The position numbers were made by a program, and so were the translations under genes. A stretch of 64,000 nucleotides of DNA from assembly GCF_004337365.2 (NCBI RefSeq), contig NZ_CP044016.1, positions 1,116,001 to 1,180,000 of the forward strand, written 5' to 3'. Shown one piece after another: positions 36,335-45,756 of the stretch. Within the stretch, counting starts at the first letter, position 1; every line of letters begins with the position of its first letter. A model generated the notes under the pieces. It was not told the origin of the DNA and searched no databases. It was given only the letters and a program-made list of their open reading frames with translations. The DNA is from Rhizosphaericola mali. Lineage in GTDB: Bacteria; Bacteroidota; Bacteroidia; Chitinophagales; Chitinophagaceae.

Positions 36335-37570
36335 ATGGCAAAACTTAATCCCACTTTATCCATCTTATTTTGGCTTAATCGCCAAAGAAGTAAAAACGAA
36401 ACTTTTCCAATTTACGCCCGTATTACACTGAATGGGAAGCGGATGGAATTATCCACTCATTTGTATCTAAATCCATCTCAATGGGACCAAAAGAATCAGC
36501 GTGTGAAAGGGGCTGGAGAACAATCTCGTAAAATCAATATTTCTCTTACGCAAATTTCAGGTTCCTTGCAGGGATTATATACAAAATTATCTCTACTAGA
36601 AAGTCCGATATCATTAGAAATATTGAAAAATACCTATTTGGGGAAAAAGGTTAATCAAAAAAGTTTGCTGGAAGTCTTTGCTTTGCATAATCAAAGATTC
36701 TTCGCAAAAGTCGCATCTGGTCGCAACAGTGATCGTACCTACAAAAGATATGAAATAACAAAAGAGAAAGTTTCTACATTCCTAAATGAACAGTATAAGT
36801 TAGACGATCTACCGTTGTCTCAAATACAGTTTGGCTTAGCATCTGATTTCGAACATTACCTGTGTAACGTGACCAAGATTGGTTCCAATACAGCCATGAA
36901 ATACATCAAAATCACAAAACAGGTTTTGAAGTTCGCTGTAGATCAAGGATGGATACCCTATAATCCAATTGGAGGATTTAAGTGCAACTATGAAAATCCA
37001 CAAAGGGAAATTCTAACTATGGAAGAAATTGAAAGAATTTATAATAAATCTTTACTACCTAGATTGGCGCAAGTGAGGGATGTATATATATTTTGTTGTT
37101 TTACCGGATTAGCATTTACGGATGTAATGCAGCTTACGGCTAGCAATATTATAACTGGCATGGATGGCGAAAAATGGATTATAACAGATCGTCAAAAAAC
37201 AGGAACATTGGAAGAAGTTCCGCTTTTACCTGTTGCTCTTGAAATTTTGGAGAAGTATAGCTGTAATATAGTATTACAGAAAAAGAAACAATTACTTCCT
37301 TTATGTAGCAATCAACGCTTTAATGGTTATTTACAGGAAATTGCAGATATCTGTGGCATAGATAAACATCTTACATCTCATACGGCAAGACATACTTTTG
37401 CAACTACCGTTACACTCGAAAATGATGTACCAATTGAAACAGTTAGCCGAATGTTGGGACATAAAAGCATTCGGACTACTCAAATTTATGCGAAAATAAC
37501 CCGAAAGAAGATTAGCAACAATATGCGCACTTTAAAAGACAAACTTAAAATGGGTAGTGAAGCACACTAA
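36335..37570 (+). CDS. Tyrosine integrase of element X2
   Basis: This is a 411-residue site-specific recombinase. It has the same layout as the X1 enzyme but little sequence in common: N-terminal arm domain, SAM-like domain (KVNQKSLLEVFALHNQRFF on), catalytic domain with FCCFTGLAFTDVMQLTASNI (Arg of box I replaced by Ala context), SHTARHTFATTVTLENDVPIE and MLGHKSIRTTQIYAK (Tyr). ATG 36335 (MAKLNPTLS) is preferred to one three codons earlier. It probably acts on the same att core with its own arm sites. Confidence 0.9.
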   Translation: MAKLNPTLSILFWLNRQRSKNETFPIYARITLNGKRMELSTHLYLNPSQWDQKNQRVKGAGEQSRKINISLTQISGSLQGLYTKLSLLESPISLEILKNTYLGKKVNQKSLLEVFALHNQRFFAKVASGRNSDRTYKRYEITKEKVSTFLNEQYKLDDLPLSQIQFGLASDFEHYLCNVTKIGSNTAMKYIKITKQVLKFAVDQGWIPYNPIGGFKCNYENPQREILTMEEIERIYNKSLLPRLAQVRDVYIFCCFTGLAFTDVMQLTASNIITGMDGEKWIITDRQKTGTLEEVPLLPVALEILEKYSCNIVLQKKKQLLPLCSNQRFNGYLQEIADICGIDKHLTSHTARHTFATTVTLENDVPIETVSRMLGHKSIRTTQIYAKITRKKISNNMRTLKDKLKMGSEAH

Positions 37571-37610
37571 GTATAAATTAAACGTATATAGTAATTATAA
37601 ACATGTATTT

Positions 37611-37690
37611 ATTTAGTTTTAAAAGGACTAAATAGGCTAGGCTCTGTATACTATAAAAATAAAATGGTACTATGAAAGTGCCATTTTGAT
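37611..37690. repeat. 80-bp direct repeat, left copy, with terminator hairpin
   Basis: ATTTAGTTTT...GGACTAAATAGGCTAGGCTCTGT...AAAATGGTAC and CCATTTT closely match 41629-41710. The hairpin AAAATGGTAC/GTGCCATTTT lies 100 bp after the X2 integrase and can terminate it. The two copies bracket the resistance/regulator cargo. Confidence 0.75.
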
Positions 37691-37869
37691 AGGATATTTA
37701 AAGACATAGAAAAGTTATAAACTAATCCAAATAGCAAGTTGAGTAAAGAATTAAAAGAACTATACTAGATAACTACTTATCATTGTACTTCCTAATTGGA
37801 TAACAGAATGATAATATAATTATTTTTTGAGATAATCATTTAAGAGTCTGATTAAATGGATTTGTTAAC

Positions 37870-39026
37870 TTATTTCATGCTTCGTTTTTGGTAGTTTATC
37901 GCAAATATAAATATGGAAGTTATTGCCCCAATAATAGCTGATGTTAAAAATGCATATTGTATATGAGTAAATAGTTCTGTAAAAAATGAGGACAAGAATT
38001 GCCCCCCAAAAATTCCCATAGAATAATATCCTAGATTTTTTCCTCTTTCTTCTGAACTGCTACTCTGAACCATCCAATGATTTAATAACGGAACGGTCAT
38101 TCCAAATCCAATTCCCATGCTAATCGCGCCACAAAATAATAAAGGTACATTTGAAGCCACATAAAAAAGTAAAAGTCCAATCATAAAAAAAAGAAAACCT
38201 GTACCAATTGTGGGCTCTGTACCAATTTTAAAAACAAATTTTGGCATCTGACTTGCACATATCACGGCAACCAATGATATGAAAGCCATAAAGTAACCCG
38301 TTTGTGATTCCGAAAACTTAAACATCTCTGGAAGCAATAAGGGTAAACCAACAAATGCTGTAAAAAACAAGATCATCGATACTAAAGAACATAAGACTAT
38401 AATGCATACAATGCTTGTTTTCTTTGTATTTGTTTTATTGACATTTAAGTCATGGCTTGTTTTAGGAATTATAGTTATTTGCGGAATAGATATTTTTTGC
38501 AATATCAAACAAATAAAAGCAATAAGATAAATTGCGAAGGGGTAAAACCAGTCCATTCCACCCAATATACCTCCAACACTAAGAAAAACAACGCCGCCTA
38601 ATCTATAGCCATGCCTTGCCATGCTATCATTTTCATTCTCTTTTCCCCTTGAAAAAGTTCAGCTATCAATACAGTCCCTGATGCCTGTATTGCTGCTGTA
38701 GCTCCACCTAGTAAAATACGATCAATAACAACCAATGATGGGTATTTTAAAAATGCACCTCCAAAACCAAATATTGCATAAGGTATCAAACCTAAAATCA
38801 TCATATTATATGCACCTTTTCGATCTATTAATCGCCCCATTACAGGTGCAAATAATACCACTCCCAATGATGGCAAAGTGACAAGCCATCCTGGACTTTT
38901 TGAAAATCCAAGTTGCGCGGCTATTTGGTATAATGATGGAGCTATTACAGTACCAACCATAATTGTTAAGCTACTGATAAGAAGAATCGTAAAGATTCCA
39001 GTATTAGACACTTTTAAATTTTGCAT
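37870..39026 (-). pseudogene. MFS efflux transporter, frameshifted
   Basis: The upstream frame (39026 to 38598) gives TM1-4 with LFAPVMGRLIDRKGAYNMM (MFS loop motif) and ends ...IAWQGMAID. The downstream frame (to 37870) starts in the same place with ...LGGVVFLSVGGILGG and gives the remaining helices. Joining them at about 38605 with one base change in phase restores a normal transporter of about 390 residues. A divergent AraC gene next door is the likely regulator. Drug-export type is probable; substrate unknown. A sequencing error is possible. Confidence 0.8.
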
Positions 39027-39151
39027 ATTTAAAATTTTATGCAAAGGTCATTATATAACCTTATCCTATTGTTATCTTATTTCCCAAATAGCTAGTACAA
39101 TTTGGAAATTTAATAAACTGGGTATAGTTTTAGATAAATAATTTGAATTAA

Positions 39152-39979
39152 ATGAAATTTCAAAATATCAAATCGACTAACTATAGTCACCTTTTAGATC
39201 CTTCTAAGTTTGTGGTTTCAGAATTAACCCAAAATCATAATAATAAAATATTTAAAACGAATCAAGTTCTATTGTTTAAGATGTTTTGGTATCATGAGAA
39301 TATTAATAGAAATGAGGATGCCTCCCGACTTAATACTATATTATTCGTACCTCCTTCACAAACGTTAAACAAATCTATTTTTTATGAGGAAGGGTTTATT
39401 ATCGCATTTGACAGAGAATATCTTCAAGAAGACGATAAAGAATTTTCAATAGATGTCTTCAATCTCTTTAATTCAGATGAACAAAATCGAAAACTAATTA
39501 TATCAAAAGAGGTTGAAGATAATCTAAATCATGTTATGCAATTAATGAGATTTGAGGTAGATAATGAGTTTGGAAGTTTTTTAGTATTAAAACCACTCGT
39601 TAAGGTCTTTCTATTGCAGTTAATACGATTGTCTCAAAACAAGTTTTTAAAACAGGACGTTCATCAGAAAAGAATTTATCAGTTTTTAATGTTATTGGAA
39701 GAGAATTTTATAACTCAAAGGAAATGCAGTTTTTATGCCAACCACTTAGGTTTAAGTGCTAAAAGATTAAATCAGATATTAAACACTAAAATGAATACAA
39801 CTGTCACTCAACAGATTCATTCAAGGCTGTTACTAGAAGCGAAAAGAATGTTGGTAGAAAGTGAATTGACAATCAAGGAAATTGCGTACAATCTTCAATT
39901 TAATGATCATTCTTATTTTAGCCGATTTTTTAAAAAAAATAGTGGCTTTACTCCAGAAGAATATAAAAAGCATAATTAA
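39152..39979 (+). CDS. AraC-family transcriptional regulator
   Basis: This is a 275-residue regulator. The N-terminal sensor region (to about 165) is a cupin-like fold with LFVPPSQTLNKSIFYEEGFI. The C-terminal double helix-turn-helix is ANHLGLSAKRLNQILNTKMN and LTIKEIAYNLQFNDHSYFSR, then FFKKNSGFTPEEYKK. It is divergent from the MFS transporter with a gap of about 110 bp, so it probably controls that gene; ligand unknown. Confidence 0.9.
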   Translation: MKFQNIKSTNYSHLLDPSKFVVSELTQNHNNKIFKTNQVLLFKMFWYHENINRNEDASRLNTILFVPPSQTLNKSIFYEEGFIIAFDREYLQEDDKEFSIDVFNLFNSDEQNRKLIISKEVEDNLNHVMQLMRFEVDNEFGSFLVLKPLVKVFLLQLIRLSQNKFLKQDVHQKRIYQFLMLLEENFITQRKCSFYANHLGLSAKRLNQILNTKMNTTVTQQIHSRLLLEAKRMLVESELTIKEIAYNLQFNDHSYFSRFFKKNSGFTPEEYKKHN

Positions 39980-40161
39980 TTATGTTAACAATGAGTCTTT
40001 TACTACTTTATTTTGTATATTGATTCTAGATTCCATCATGTTAAAGGTATTTCAATATTATTATCAGTTGAGTTTATCTTAGCTTAAATGCATAATAGCT
40101 TAATTTTAATTTCTACTAACGTGGCGAAGTCTACAAATTGTTCTTTTGTAAACATAAAAAT

Positions 40162-40767
40162 TTAGAATAGAGTTTGCGGCGTGGTTAGATATGGATAAAA
40201 TAGACTTTTTAACATTTTACAGTGTTCTCTTACGGCTTCCTTTCCTTCTTTTCGAAAACTTGCTTCATTATAAGCTATCCAAAAATCACCTACAATAAAA
40301 ATCTGACGTACTAAATATAAAAATTGCTTCTCTGGTATATCTTTTCGGAATATTTTTTTCTGAACAAGCTGTAGGAAAATTTCTAAAAATTCAACTTTCC
40401 TACGCTTATTTATGTCAATGTAAGCACTTCGTATCTTTTGATTTTTTTGGGATAGAGATTGAAAATTTAAAGGAACAAATTTGTACTTATGTACTAGAAC
40501 AACGGAATCTACAATAAATTGATTTAGAGAATCCAGTGAAAAATGGTGCTGATTTTGCAACGTTGCCATTAGCGTATCAAATTCTTTCTCAAATGCATGA
40601 AAGAGCTGTATTAAAATGTCTTCTGTGTGTTTAAAATGGTAGTGTAAATTCCCTGCGCTAATAGCTATATCCTTAGCAATATCTCTAGTTGTGATGTTGT
40701 CAATACCGTACTTGTTATATAAAAATCGCGCACTCTCTAATATTTTTTCTTTTGTAGACACATCCAA
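40162..40767 (-). CDS. TetR-family transcriptional regulator
   Basis: This is a 201-residue protein. The N-terminal helix-turn-helix is complete: KYGIDNITTRDIAKDIAISA and GNLHYHFKHTEDI. The ligand domain is all-helical and unassigned. It is divergent from a two-gene membrane operon (gap 50 bp) and would be expected to repress it. An inducer is not evident. Confidence 0.92.
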   Translation of the reverse strand: MDVSTKEKILESARFLYNKYGIDNITTRDIAKDIAISAGNLHYHFKHTEDILIQLFHAFEKEFDTLMATLQNQHHFSLDSLNQFIVDSVVLVHKYKFVPLNFQSLSQKNQKIRSAYIDINKRRKVEFLEIFLQLVQKKIFRKDIPEKQFLYLVRQIFIVGDFWIAYNEASFRKEGKEAVREHCKMLKSLFYPYLTTPQTLF

Positions 40768-40816
40768 AATTAGAACAAATGTTCTAATTTTGTAAAAATT
40801 ATTATATTCGAATATT

Positions 40817-41011
40817 ATGAAAAACGAAAAAAGTCGACTTAAAAATTATTTCAAAGATTTATATAAAAATTTTAGAGAGTCTGTACTTCCGTTAAATGAA
40901 AAGGATTCTACAATAAAAAAATATTCTAAAAATATCGGAGCATCTGCAATATTGGTGCTTGCAGTAGTCGTATTTTCTGTTGTAGTGCTTGCTATAAGTT
41001 TCGTTTTATGA
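40817..41011 (+). CDS. Small single-pass membrane protein
   Basis: A 64-residue product: a basic cytosolic half (KNEKSRLKNYFKDLYKNFRE) and one transmembrane helix at about 42-63 (SAILVLAVVVFSVVVLAISF). Its stop overlaps the next gene's start in an ATGA arrangement, so the pair is co-translated. No family is recognised. Confidence 0.55.
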   Translation: MKNEKSRLKNYFKDLYKNFRESVLPLNEKDSTIKKYSKNIGASAILVLAVVVFSVVVLAISFVL

Positions 41012-41376
41012 AAATAAGGCTATGTGATAAATATTTTAGAATGTATGTATTAAGTTGGTCTTGTGTACATATACTCAGATTTTTAAAGTTCCCTATTCCA
41101 ATTCTGAATAACTGGTTGACTGATTTTTTCTTTATTCCTTTTATATTTCACTTATCCTATTATTTACATAATCTATGTTCTAAATGTAATTTTTACATCT
41201 ATCCCAAGAGAATAATTTTACTTATTGCATTGATATGCGGTATTTTATTTGAATTCATATTACCATGTTTTAATTCAAATTATACTGCGGATATATTTGA
41301 CATAATTTTCTATTTTTTGGGAGCTCTATTTTATAATTTTATTCATCAGAATTACTATATAAATAAGTATTCTTAA
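41008..41376 (+). CDS. VanZ-like small membrane protein
   Basis: The 122-residue product has about four hydrophobic segments. The ending TADIFDIIFYFLGALFYNFI resembles the D-x-x-x-Y-x-x-G signature of VanZ-like proteins. ATG overlaps the previous stop (ATGA). Regulation by the divergent TetR gene is likely. VanZ-like proteins have been linked to antibiotic tolerance in other bacteria, but here the match is short and tentative. Confidence 0.45.
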   Translation: MKIRLCDKYFRMYVLSWSCVHILRFLKFPIPILNNWLTDFFFIPFIFHLSYYLHNLCSKCNFYIYPKRIILLIALICGILFEFILPCFNSNYTADIFDIIFYFLGALFYNFIHQNYYINKYS

Positions 41377-41628
41377 TTAACTTTTGACCATTCAGATAAT
41401 ATTGATTTTTAGATTGTTTAAGTTTCGTTTAAACACCGTTTTGTTTAAGAATGGAACGAAAGTTCGGTATTCTAGTTTTGAAACCATTAAAAAATTTAGT
41501 AAAATGTCATTGGTATATGATCTGTTTGAAGTATCTTTTTTTATTTTTCCTAAATGCACAATAGGTTAATAATAGTTTTTTAAGGCAGCTAATTACAACA
41601 AGGTGCAGAAATCTGTGGAGTAAAAAGT

Positions 41629-41710
41629 ATTTAGTTTTTAAAGGACTAAATAGGCTTGGCTCTGTATACTATAAAAACAAAATGGTACTATAAGTACCAT
41701 TTTGTTTGAT
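41629..41710. repeat. 80-bp direct repeat, right copy, with terminator hairpin
   Basis: It matches 37611-37690 over almost all its length, with the same TAAATAGGCTTGGCTCTGTA core. Here the hairpin arms AAAATGGTACT/AGTACCATTTT pair perfectly. It lies 50 bp beyond the end of the HU gene and can terminate either direction. Confidence 0.75.
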
Positions 41711-41759
41711 TTTTTAAATCTACAAAAAATCCTACTAGCTTATTACTAAGATCAATGTA

Positions 41760-42059
41760 TTATTTCTTAGTTTTTTTCTTTGGCTTTACATTCAAAGCTT
41801 CACTGACGGCTTTGCCAGCTTTAAATTTAGCCACTTTACTAGCTTTTATTTTGATAGTCTCACCAGTTTGAGGGTTGCGACCATCGCGTGCTGAACGCTC
41901 AGATACACTAAAAGTACCAAAGCCAATTAATGTAATAGAATCACCACCAGCCAATGTTTCGGTTACTGATTGGGTAAATGCATCTAATACTTTAGCCGCA
42001 TCAGTTTTAGTTGTACCTGATTTAGAAGCCAAAAGATCAATTAATTCAGATTTGTTCAT
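41760..42059 (-). CDS. HU-family DNA-binding protein (X2)
   Basis: This is a 99-residue histone-like protein. MNKSELIDLLASKSGTTKTD, the beta-arm GFGTFSVSERSARDGRNPQT and GETIKIKASKVAKFKAGKAV match HU/IHF, with a basic tail KPKKKTKK. It bends DNA and may assist integrase or relaxosome complexes on the element. Separated from neighbours by long AT-rich gaps. Confidence 0.96.
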   Translation of the reverse strand: MNKSELIDLLASKSGTTKTDAAKVLDAFTQSVTETLAGGDSITLIGFGTFSVSERSARDGRNPQTGETIKIKASKVAKFKAGKAVSEALNVKPKKKTKK

Positions 42060-42333
42060 GAGGATATGAGTTTTAAAATTTCTATTTAGAATTTGAATTT
42101 ACACAAACAGTGCCAATATCCAAACACATCTGTCTCCCTTTCATAATTCATCCAAACACGAATCCTTCTAATGTAAAGGTTGAAAATCGGCATTTCTAAA
42201 ACAAACCAAAATTTCGGGACCTGAATTAATGCCTAGACAAAATTGGAATGTATCAAAGACAATGACAAGATTAGCAATGTTTTTTTTAATAACTAGTACA
42301 TAATAGTCAAAAGAAGTACAGATAGAATGGAAG

Positions 42334-43290
42334 ATGCTCCATCATTCAAATCTATTAGTTAATATGCGTAAATTAGAGAATCAATCAATTATCCCAATCA
42401 TGACACTTATCCCTAATTTTTCAGGCAGCTTGTTTTGGCGTACCATGAAGGCGTCCTTATTTGGCAGAACAGAAACCTCTAATCAACCTGGGAACTTCAA
42501 ATCCTATTTCCAGTATCAAATAGGAAAGAATAGTACCGGATATGATTTGTTCTTTTCCAAGGAGCCTAATGCGCAGCAGTATTACAACGAAGCATTTGGT
42601 AAGATGGCAGGCTACTTACCCATTGAGATGTCTGATTTTCTTTCGTACCATTATCAGGCGTACACCAACAATGAAGAATTTTTACATTTCCTGACATTAG
42701 AATTAGCACACAGAATAAGAAATGCAGGTTCTCAAGCATACAGAAAGAAACTCGAAATAGCTGTCGATTGGCTAAATACACAAAAAGATACACGTTTGGA
42801 GGTAAACAGAAATGCTATGAGAGTGTCTGTAAGAGCAGATTTGGATACGGTTTTAGCTCAAAGCGAAAAAGAGGCTCTATCTGCAGAGAGGATGGAGGAA
42901 ATTGTTGGAAATCTAGCTATCCGAATGGAAGATAGAATGAATAGCGTCATAGATTCCGCAGAAAACGAAATACAACAAATAACCAGTGGACTTAGCACAG
43001 GAAATATCCAATTGTCCAATCGAGAACACGAAGGTCTTATAATACGATTTTTTATCCTCTTACAACAAGTACAAGCTCCAAGTTCTAACAATAATGAATC
43101 TATAAAATATTTGTTTGCTAATTTTTCTAAAACAGATTTAGCAGCTTTTTTACGAATGCACTTTGAAGCCTTTCGAAGCTACAAGACGAGCACGCTCCAA
43201 AAGATGATTACCTCACAACAAGAGCGAATCAAACCTCAACACGAAAAGGTGAAACAATTGGAAGAGGCTATGGTTAATTTTTTTTATTGA
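42334..43290 (+). CDS. Uncharacterised element protein, 318 residues
   Basis: A soluble, mostly helical protein (KMAGYLPIEMSDFLSYHYQA, then RMEEIVGNLAIRMEDRMNSV) with a coiled-coil C-terminus. No signal peptide, membrane segment or catalytic motif is visible. It occupies the position that RteC-like or regulator genes often take in such elements, but the sequence does not support that name. ATG 42334 is used; 42364 is an alternative. Confidence 0.55.
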   Translation: MLHHSNLLVNMRKLENQSIIPIMTLIPNFSGSLFWRTMKASLFGRTETSNQPGNFKSYFQYQIGKNSTGYDLFFSKEPNAQQYYNEAFGKMAGYLPIEMSDFLSYHYQAYTNNEEFLHFLTLELAHRIRNAGSQAYRKKLEIAVDWLNTQKDTRLEVNRNAMRVSVRADLDTVLAQSEKEALSAERMEEIVGNLAIRMEDRMNSVIDSAENEIQQITSGLSTGNIQLSNREHEGLIIRFFILLQQVQAPSSNNNESIKYLFANFSKTDLAAFLRMHFEAFRSYKTSTLQKMITSQQERIKPQHEKVKQLEEAMVNFFY

Positions 43291-43451
43291 GTATTGGCAA
43301 GAAGTATACTATTATGGAAATATAAATCATTATAAAATAGTTAGTTCAAGTTCGTTTTTACATAAGAGAAGTTAGCTAGCTATGGAAATCAGTAGATAAA
43401 TGTTTAATTTTGAATAGGTAGAAACAAAATATAATCATTAAATATTAATTT

Positions 43452-43673
43452 ATGGAAGAAACGTTAAAAGATTTAAAAGACGAAGAATTGGTTTCCTTTG
43501 GAACTATGGATAAGTCCCCTTCGAATATGTCTGAAAAGGAATATGAAGAATGGAAGATAAAAAGTAAAGACTTTGTGCGTGAATATCTCTTTTCTATTAA
43601 TCAACCACTCGTCTATGAAAAGGACGGCGTGATGGTTGCAGAGTATAAAAATGGAAAAGTTGTAAATATATAG
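43452..43673 (+). CDS. Small acidic protein paired with a zeta-like kinase
   Basis: A 73-residue product rich in Asp/Glu/Lys (MEETLKDLKDEELVSFGTMD). It ends 5 bp before the kinase gene, in the order and spacing of an antitoxin-toxin pair. No known antitoxin fold is recognised, so the role as neutraliser is inferred from position alone. Confidence 0.55.
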   Translation: MEETLKDLKDEELVSFGTMDKSPSNMSEKEYEEWKIKSKDFVREYLFSINQPLVYEKDGVMVAEYKNGKVVNI

Positions 43674-43678
43674 CTTAT

Positions 43679-44356
43679 ATGGCCAGAATTTACATTATCG
43701 CAGGTGCTCCTGGTGCGGGAAAAAGTACATCTGGTAGACTCTTCATACCCAAGGGATTGGAAATTCTGGACTCTGATGATATGTCCCTAAAGTATAAAAT
43801 AGCTGGCTATACAGATTTCAAAGAAATGGGGCAGCTTAAATTCAATCGGATATTTAACAATCGACTTTTCTCAAATGCGAATTTTGCCATAGAACTTAAT
43901 CTAGGGTTTGAACACCATTACAATTATGTAAAAAGAATTAAACAGGTCAATTCTGAAAATGAAATAATAGTTGTACTGTTCCATACTGATGATGTAAATC
44001 TTTGTCTGGATAGGGCAAAAATGAGAGCGGAAAATGGCAGACATTTCGTAGCTCCAGATGTTATACAAAGTATGTATGATAATATATTTCCTCTATTCAA
44101 TAAATATAAAGATCGCTTTAGTGGTCTTATTGCTGTGAATGTAGAAAAAACGGGTAATACATATATTAGCATGGAGTATGACTTCAAAAACAAAAAAGCA
44201 TTGCCAACACTACCTCTTCCAGATTGGGTTAAAAGAGAATTTAAAGAACTCATTCGGGATTTGAGTCCCCAAATAAAAAGATTACCACGCCGTAATCCAC
44301 TACCTCCCCCTGACGACCCCGATGAACCTAAAAAAAGTAGAGGTTTTAGACGCTAA
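43679..44356 (+). CDS. Zeta-toxin-like P-loop kinase
   Basis: A 225-residue protein. Walker A is IIAGAPGAGKST at residues 6-17, followed by LEILDSDDMSLKYK, the zeta-type substrate strand. VVLFHTDDVNLCLDRAKMRAENGRHFV with conserved arginines fits the lid and sugar-nucleotide site. Zeta toxins phosphorylate UDP-GlcNAc and block wall synthesis; that activity is by family. A proline-rich basic tail (about 195-225) is unusual. It lies directly behind a small acidic protein. Confidence 0.8.
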   Translation: MARIYIIAGAPGAGKSTSGRLFIPKGLEILDSDDMSLKYKIAGYTDFKEMGQLKFNRIFNNRLFSNANFAIELNLGFEHHYNYVKRIKQVNSENEIIVVLFHTDDVNLCLDRAKMRAENGRHFVAPDVIQSMYDNIFPLFNKYKDRFSGLIAVNVEKTGNTYISMEYDFKNKKALPTLPLPDWVKREFKELIRDLSPQIKRLPRRNPLPPPDDPDEPKKSRGFRR

Positions 44357-44587
44357 GCTGTTCTTTTCATAAGTTCTAACTGTAATACTAATAGCATATC
44401 AACTTCGATATTATTTGTCCTATAGACTAAATAAACAACGCTCATAACTTGAGTTCCAAAATATGTTCTGTATTTGAATAATAACATTACTGTTTATCCC
44501 AATTTTTTCATTCCTATGAATTAGCTGTAATTTTCTTATAGTAATATGCTGAACAATTTTTCTATTCTGTTTTTTGTTTCACTAAGC

Positions 44588-44686
44588 TAAGAAGGTTTGT
44601 ATCAAGAATGCTGGCAGCTTTCGACGGCATATGCTCACTGTGTTCCGCTATTCCACGTTCTACCAGCCTTCTTGCAAACCTTCTTA
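44588..44686 (+). ncRNA. Structured leader RNA upstream of the second radC
   Basis: Outer stem TAAGAAGGTTTG / CAAACCTTCTTA, then CAAGAA/TTCTTG and GCTGG/CCAGC inner pairs. The terminal region has GGCATATGCTCACT and TTCCGCTATTCCACGTTCTA. The core is shared with 25663-25765, while the outer stem has changed on both strands, so base pairing is conserved (covariation). It lies 29 bp upstream of the radC start. Confidence 0.62.
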
Positions 44687-44715
44687 TGACGCTGTTACAC
44701 AAAAACAGTATAAAA

Positions 44716-45207
44716 ATGAAAAAGTACAGCACCATCCAAGAATTAGAAAATGAACAATCTCATTGGTCAGAACTACAAGAAGTGAAGTTGTCCTATCGTA
44801 ATAAACTCAAAGCATCTCAAAGACCCAAAATCAATCAGTCTGAAGATGCTTTGACCCTGTTTAGATCCGTATGGAACGAAAATGAAATGGAACTTGTAGA
44901 ATCCTTTAAAATGCTTTTAATGAATAATGCCAATAGAGTGCTTGGTGTATACCATAGTTCTACTGGAGGTTCTACAGGAACTATAGTTGATATTCGCATC
45001 TTACTTACGGTAGCTTTAAAATGTAATTCCTGTAAATTGATTGTTGCGCATAACCATCCGAGTGGGAACCTTACTCCAAGCCAAGCCGATCTGAAAATGA
45101 CAGAAAAATTAAAGGAGGCTGCAAAATTGATGGACATTACTTTGTTAGATCATTTGATTCTTACCACTGATAGTTATCAATCTTTTGCCGATGAAGGACT
45201 CTTATAA
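44716..45207 (+). CDS. RadC-like JAB/MPN-domain protein (element X2)
   Basis: A 163-residue JAMM-fold protein with complete metal motif HNHPSGNLTPSQADLK and VYHSSTGGSTGTIVDIRILL. It is closely similar to the X1 copy throughout, including its N-terminal ENEQSHWSELQEVKLSYRNK. ATG 44716 follows the structured leader. The element-borne RadC role remains unknown; the conserved leader suggests it is regulated post-transcriptionally. Confidence 0.88.
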   Translation: MKKYSTIQELENEQSHWSELQEVKLSYRNKLKASQRPKINQSEDALTLFRSVWNENEMELVESFKMLLMNNANRVLGVYHSSTGGSTGTIVDIRILLTVALKCNSCKLIVAHNHPSGNLTPSQADLKMTEKLKEAAKLMDITLLDHLILTTDSYQSFADEGLL

Positions 45208-45216
45208 GTCCTTCAT
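45191..45216 (+). terminator. Hairpin containing the second radC stop codon
   Basis: ATGAAGGACT / AGTCCTTCAT with a 6-nt loop, the TAA stop lying at the loop edge and a TTTGATTTTT stretch following. It mirrors the stop-in-hairpin arrangement of the X1 copy with a different stem. Confidence 0.7.
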
Positions 45217-45437
45217 TTGATTTTTATAACTGTTTTGATGTTGCGTTTTTACTATTCAAAATAGAATTGCTATTCAAATGGAGTATTCGGATAAAATATA
45301 GTTATATACTTTTTTACAAATCTTAAACTTTACATTATTCTAAGTTATTGAAAGTCTAACTTCTATTATCTACGCCGCATCTATCCTTGTTTGAAAGTGT
45401 TGAACCTGCCATATTGCAGTCCTAAACACAGAACAAT

Positions 45438-45737
45438 ATGGAAAAATTATTCATCCCCACAGAAGAAGACTTTCGACGTTGGATTGCAGAAGCATTGGAA
45501 AGCTCCTTGCGAAAACTTCCACAAATATTAAAAACGCCCATGAATGAACCAGAAAAACTACTCAATCGCAAAGAGGTGGCAGGTATTTTTCAAATCTCTT
45601 TGGTGACACTACACCAATGGATGCATCAGGGCTTGCCTTTTCACAAACAAGGCGGAAGAGTTTACTTTCTGCGCTCAGAAGTGATGCATTATTTGAAAGA
45701 TAAAAATCCCAAACAATTGCAAAATCGCATTGCTTAA
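45438..45737 (+). CDS. Helix-turn-helix (excisionase/MerR-like) protein (X2)
   Basis: A 99-residue DNA-binding protein. The C-terminal half is a helix-turn-helix: LLNRKEVAGIFQISLVTLHQ, then WMHQGLPFHKQGGRVYFLRS, matching excisionase-type HTH_17. It is the counterpart of the 71-residue gene in X1 and opens the small operon ahead of the mob genes. Confidence 0.82.
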   Translation: MEKLFIPTEEDFRRWIAEALESSLRKLPQILKTPMNEPEKLLNRKEVAGIFQISLVTLHQWMHQGLPFHKQGGRVYFLRSEVMHYLKDKNPKQLQNRIA

Positions 45738-45756
45738 CTTTTCAAAACCAAATATT

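Noticed and set aside
37870-39044. Two separate half-size MFS proteins
   Set aside because: The frames overlap by 25 bp and join into a single normal transporter; one frameshifted gene is simpler.
41384-41569. Small plus-strand frame after the VanZ-like gene
   Set aside because: Composition is AT-driven with no conserved feature, and it lies in the gap before the 80-bp repeat.
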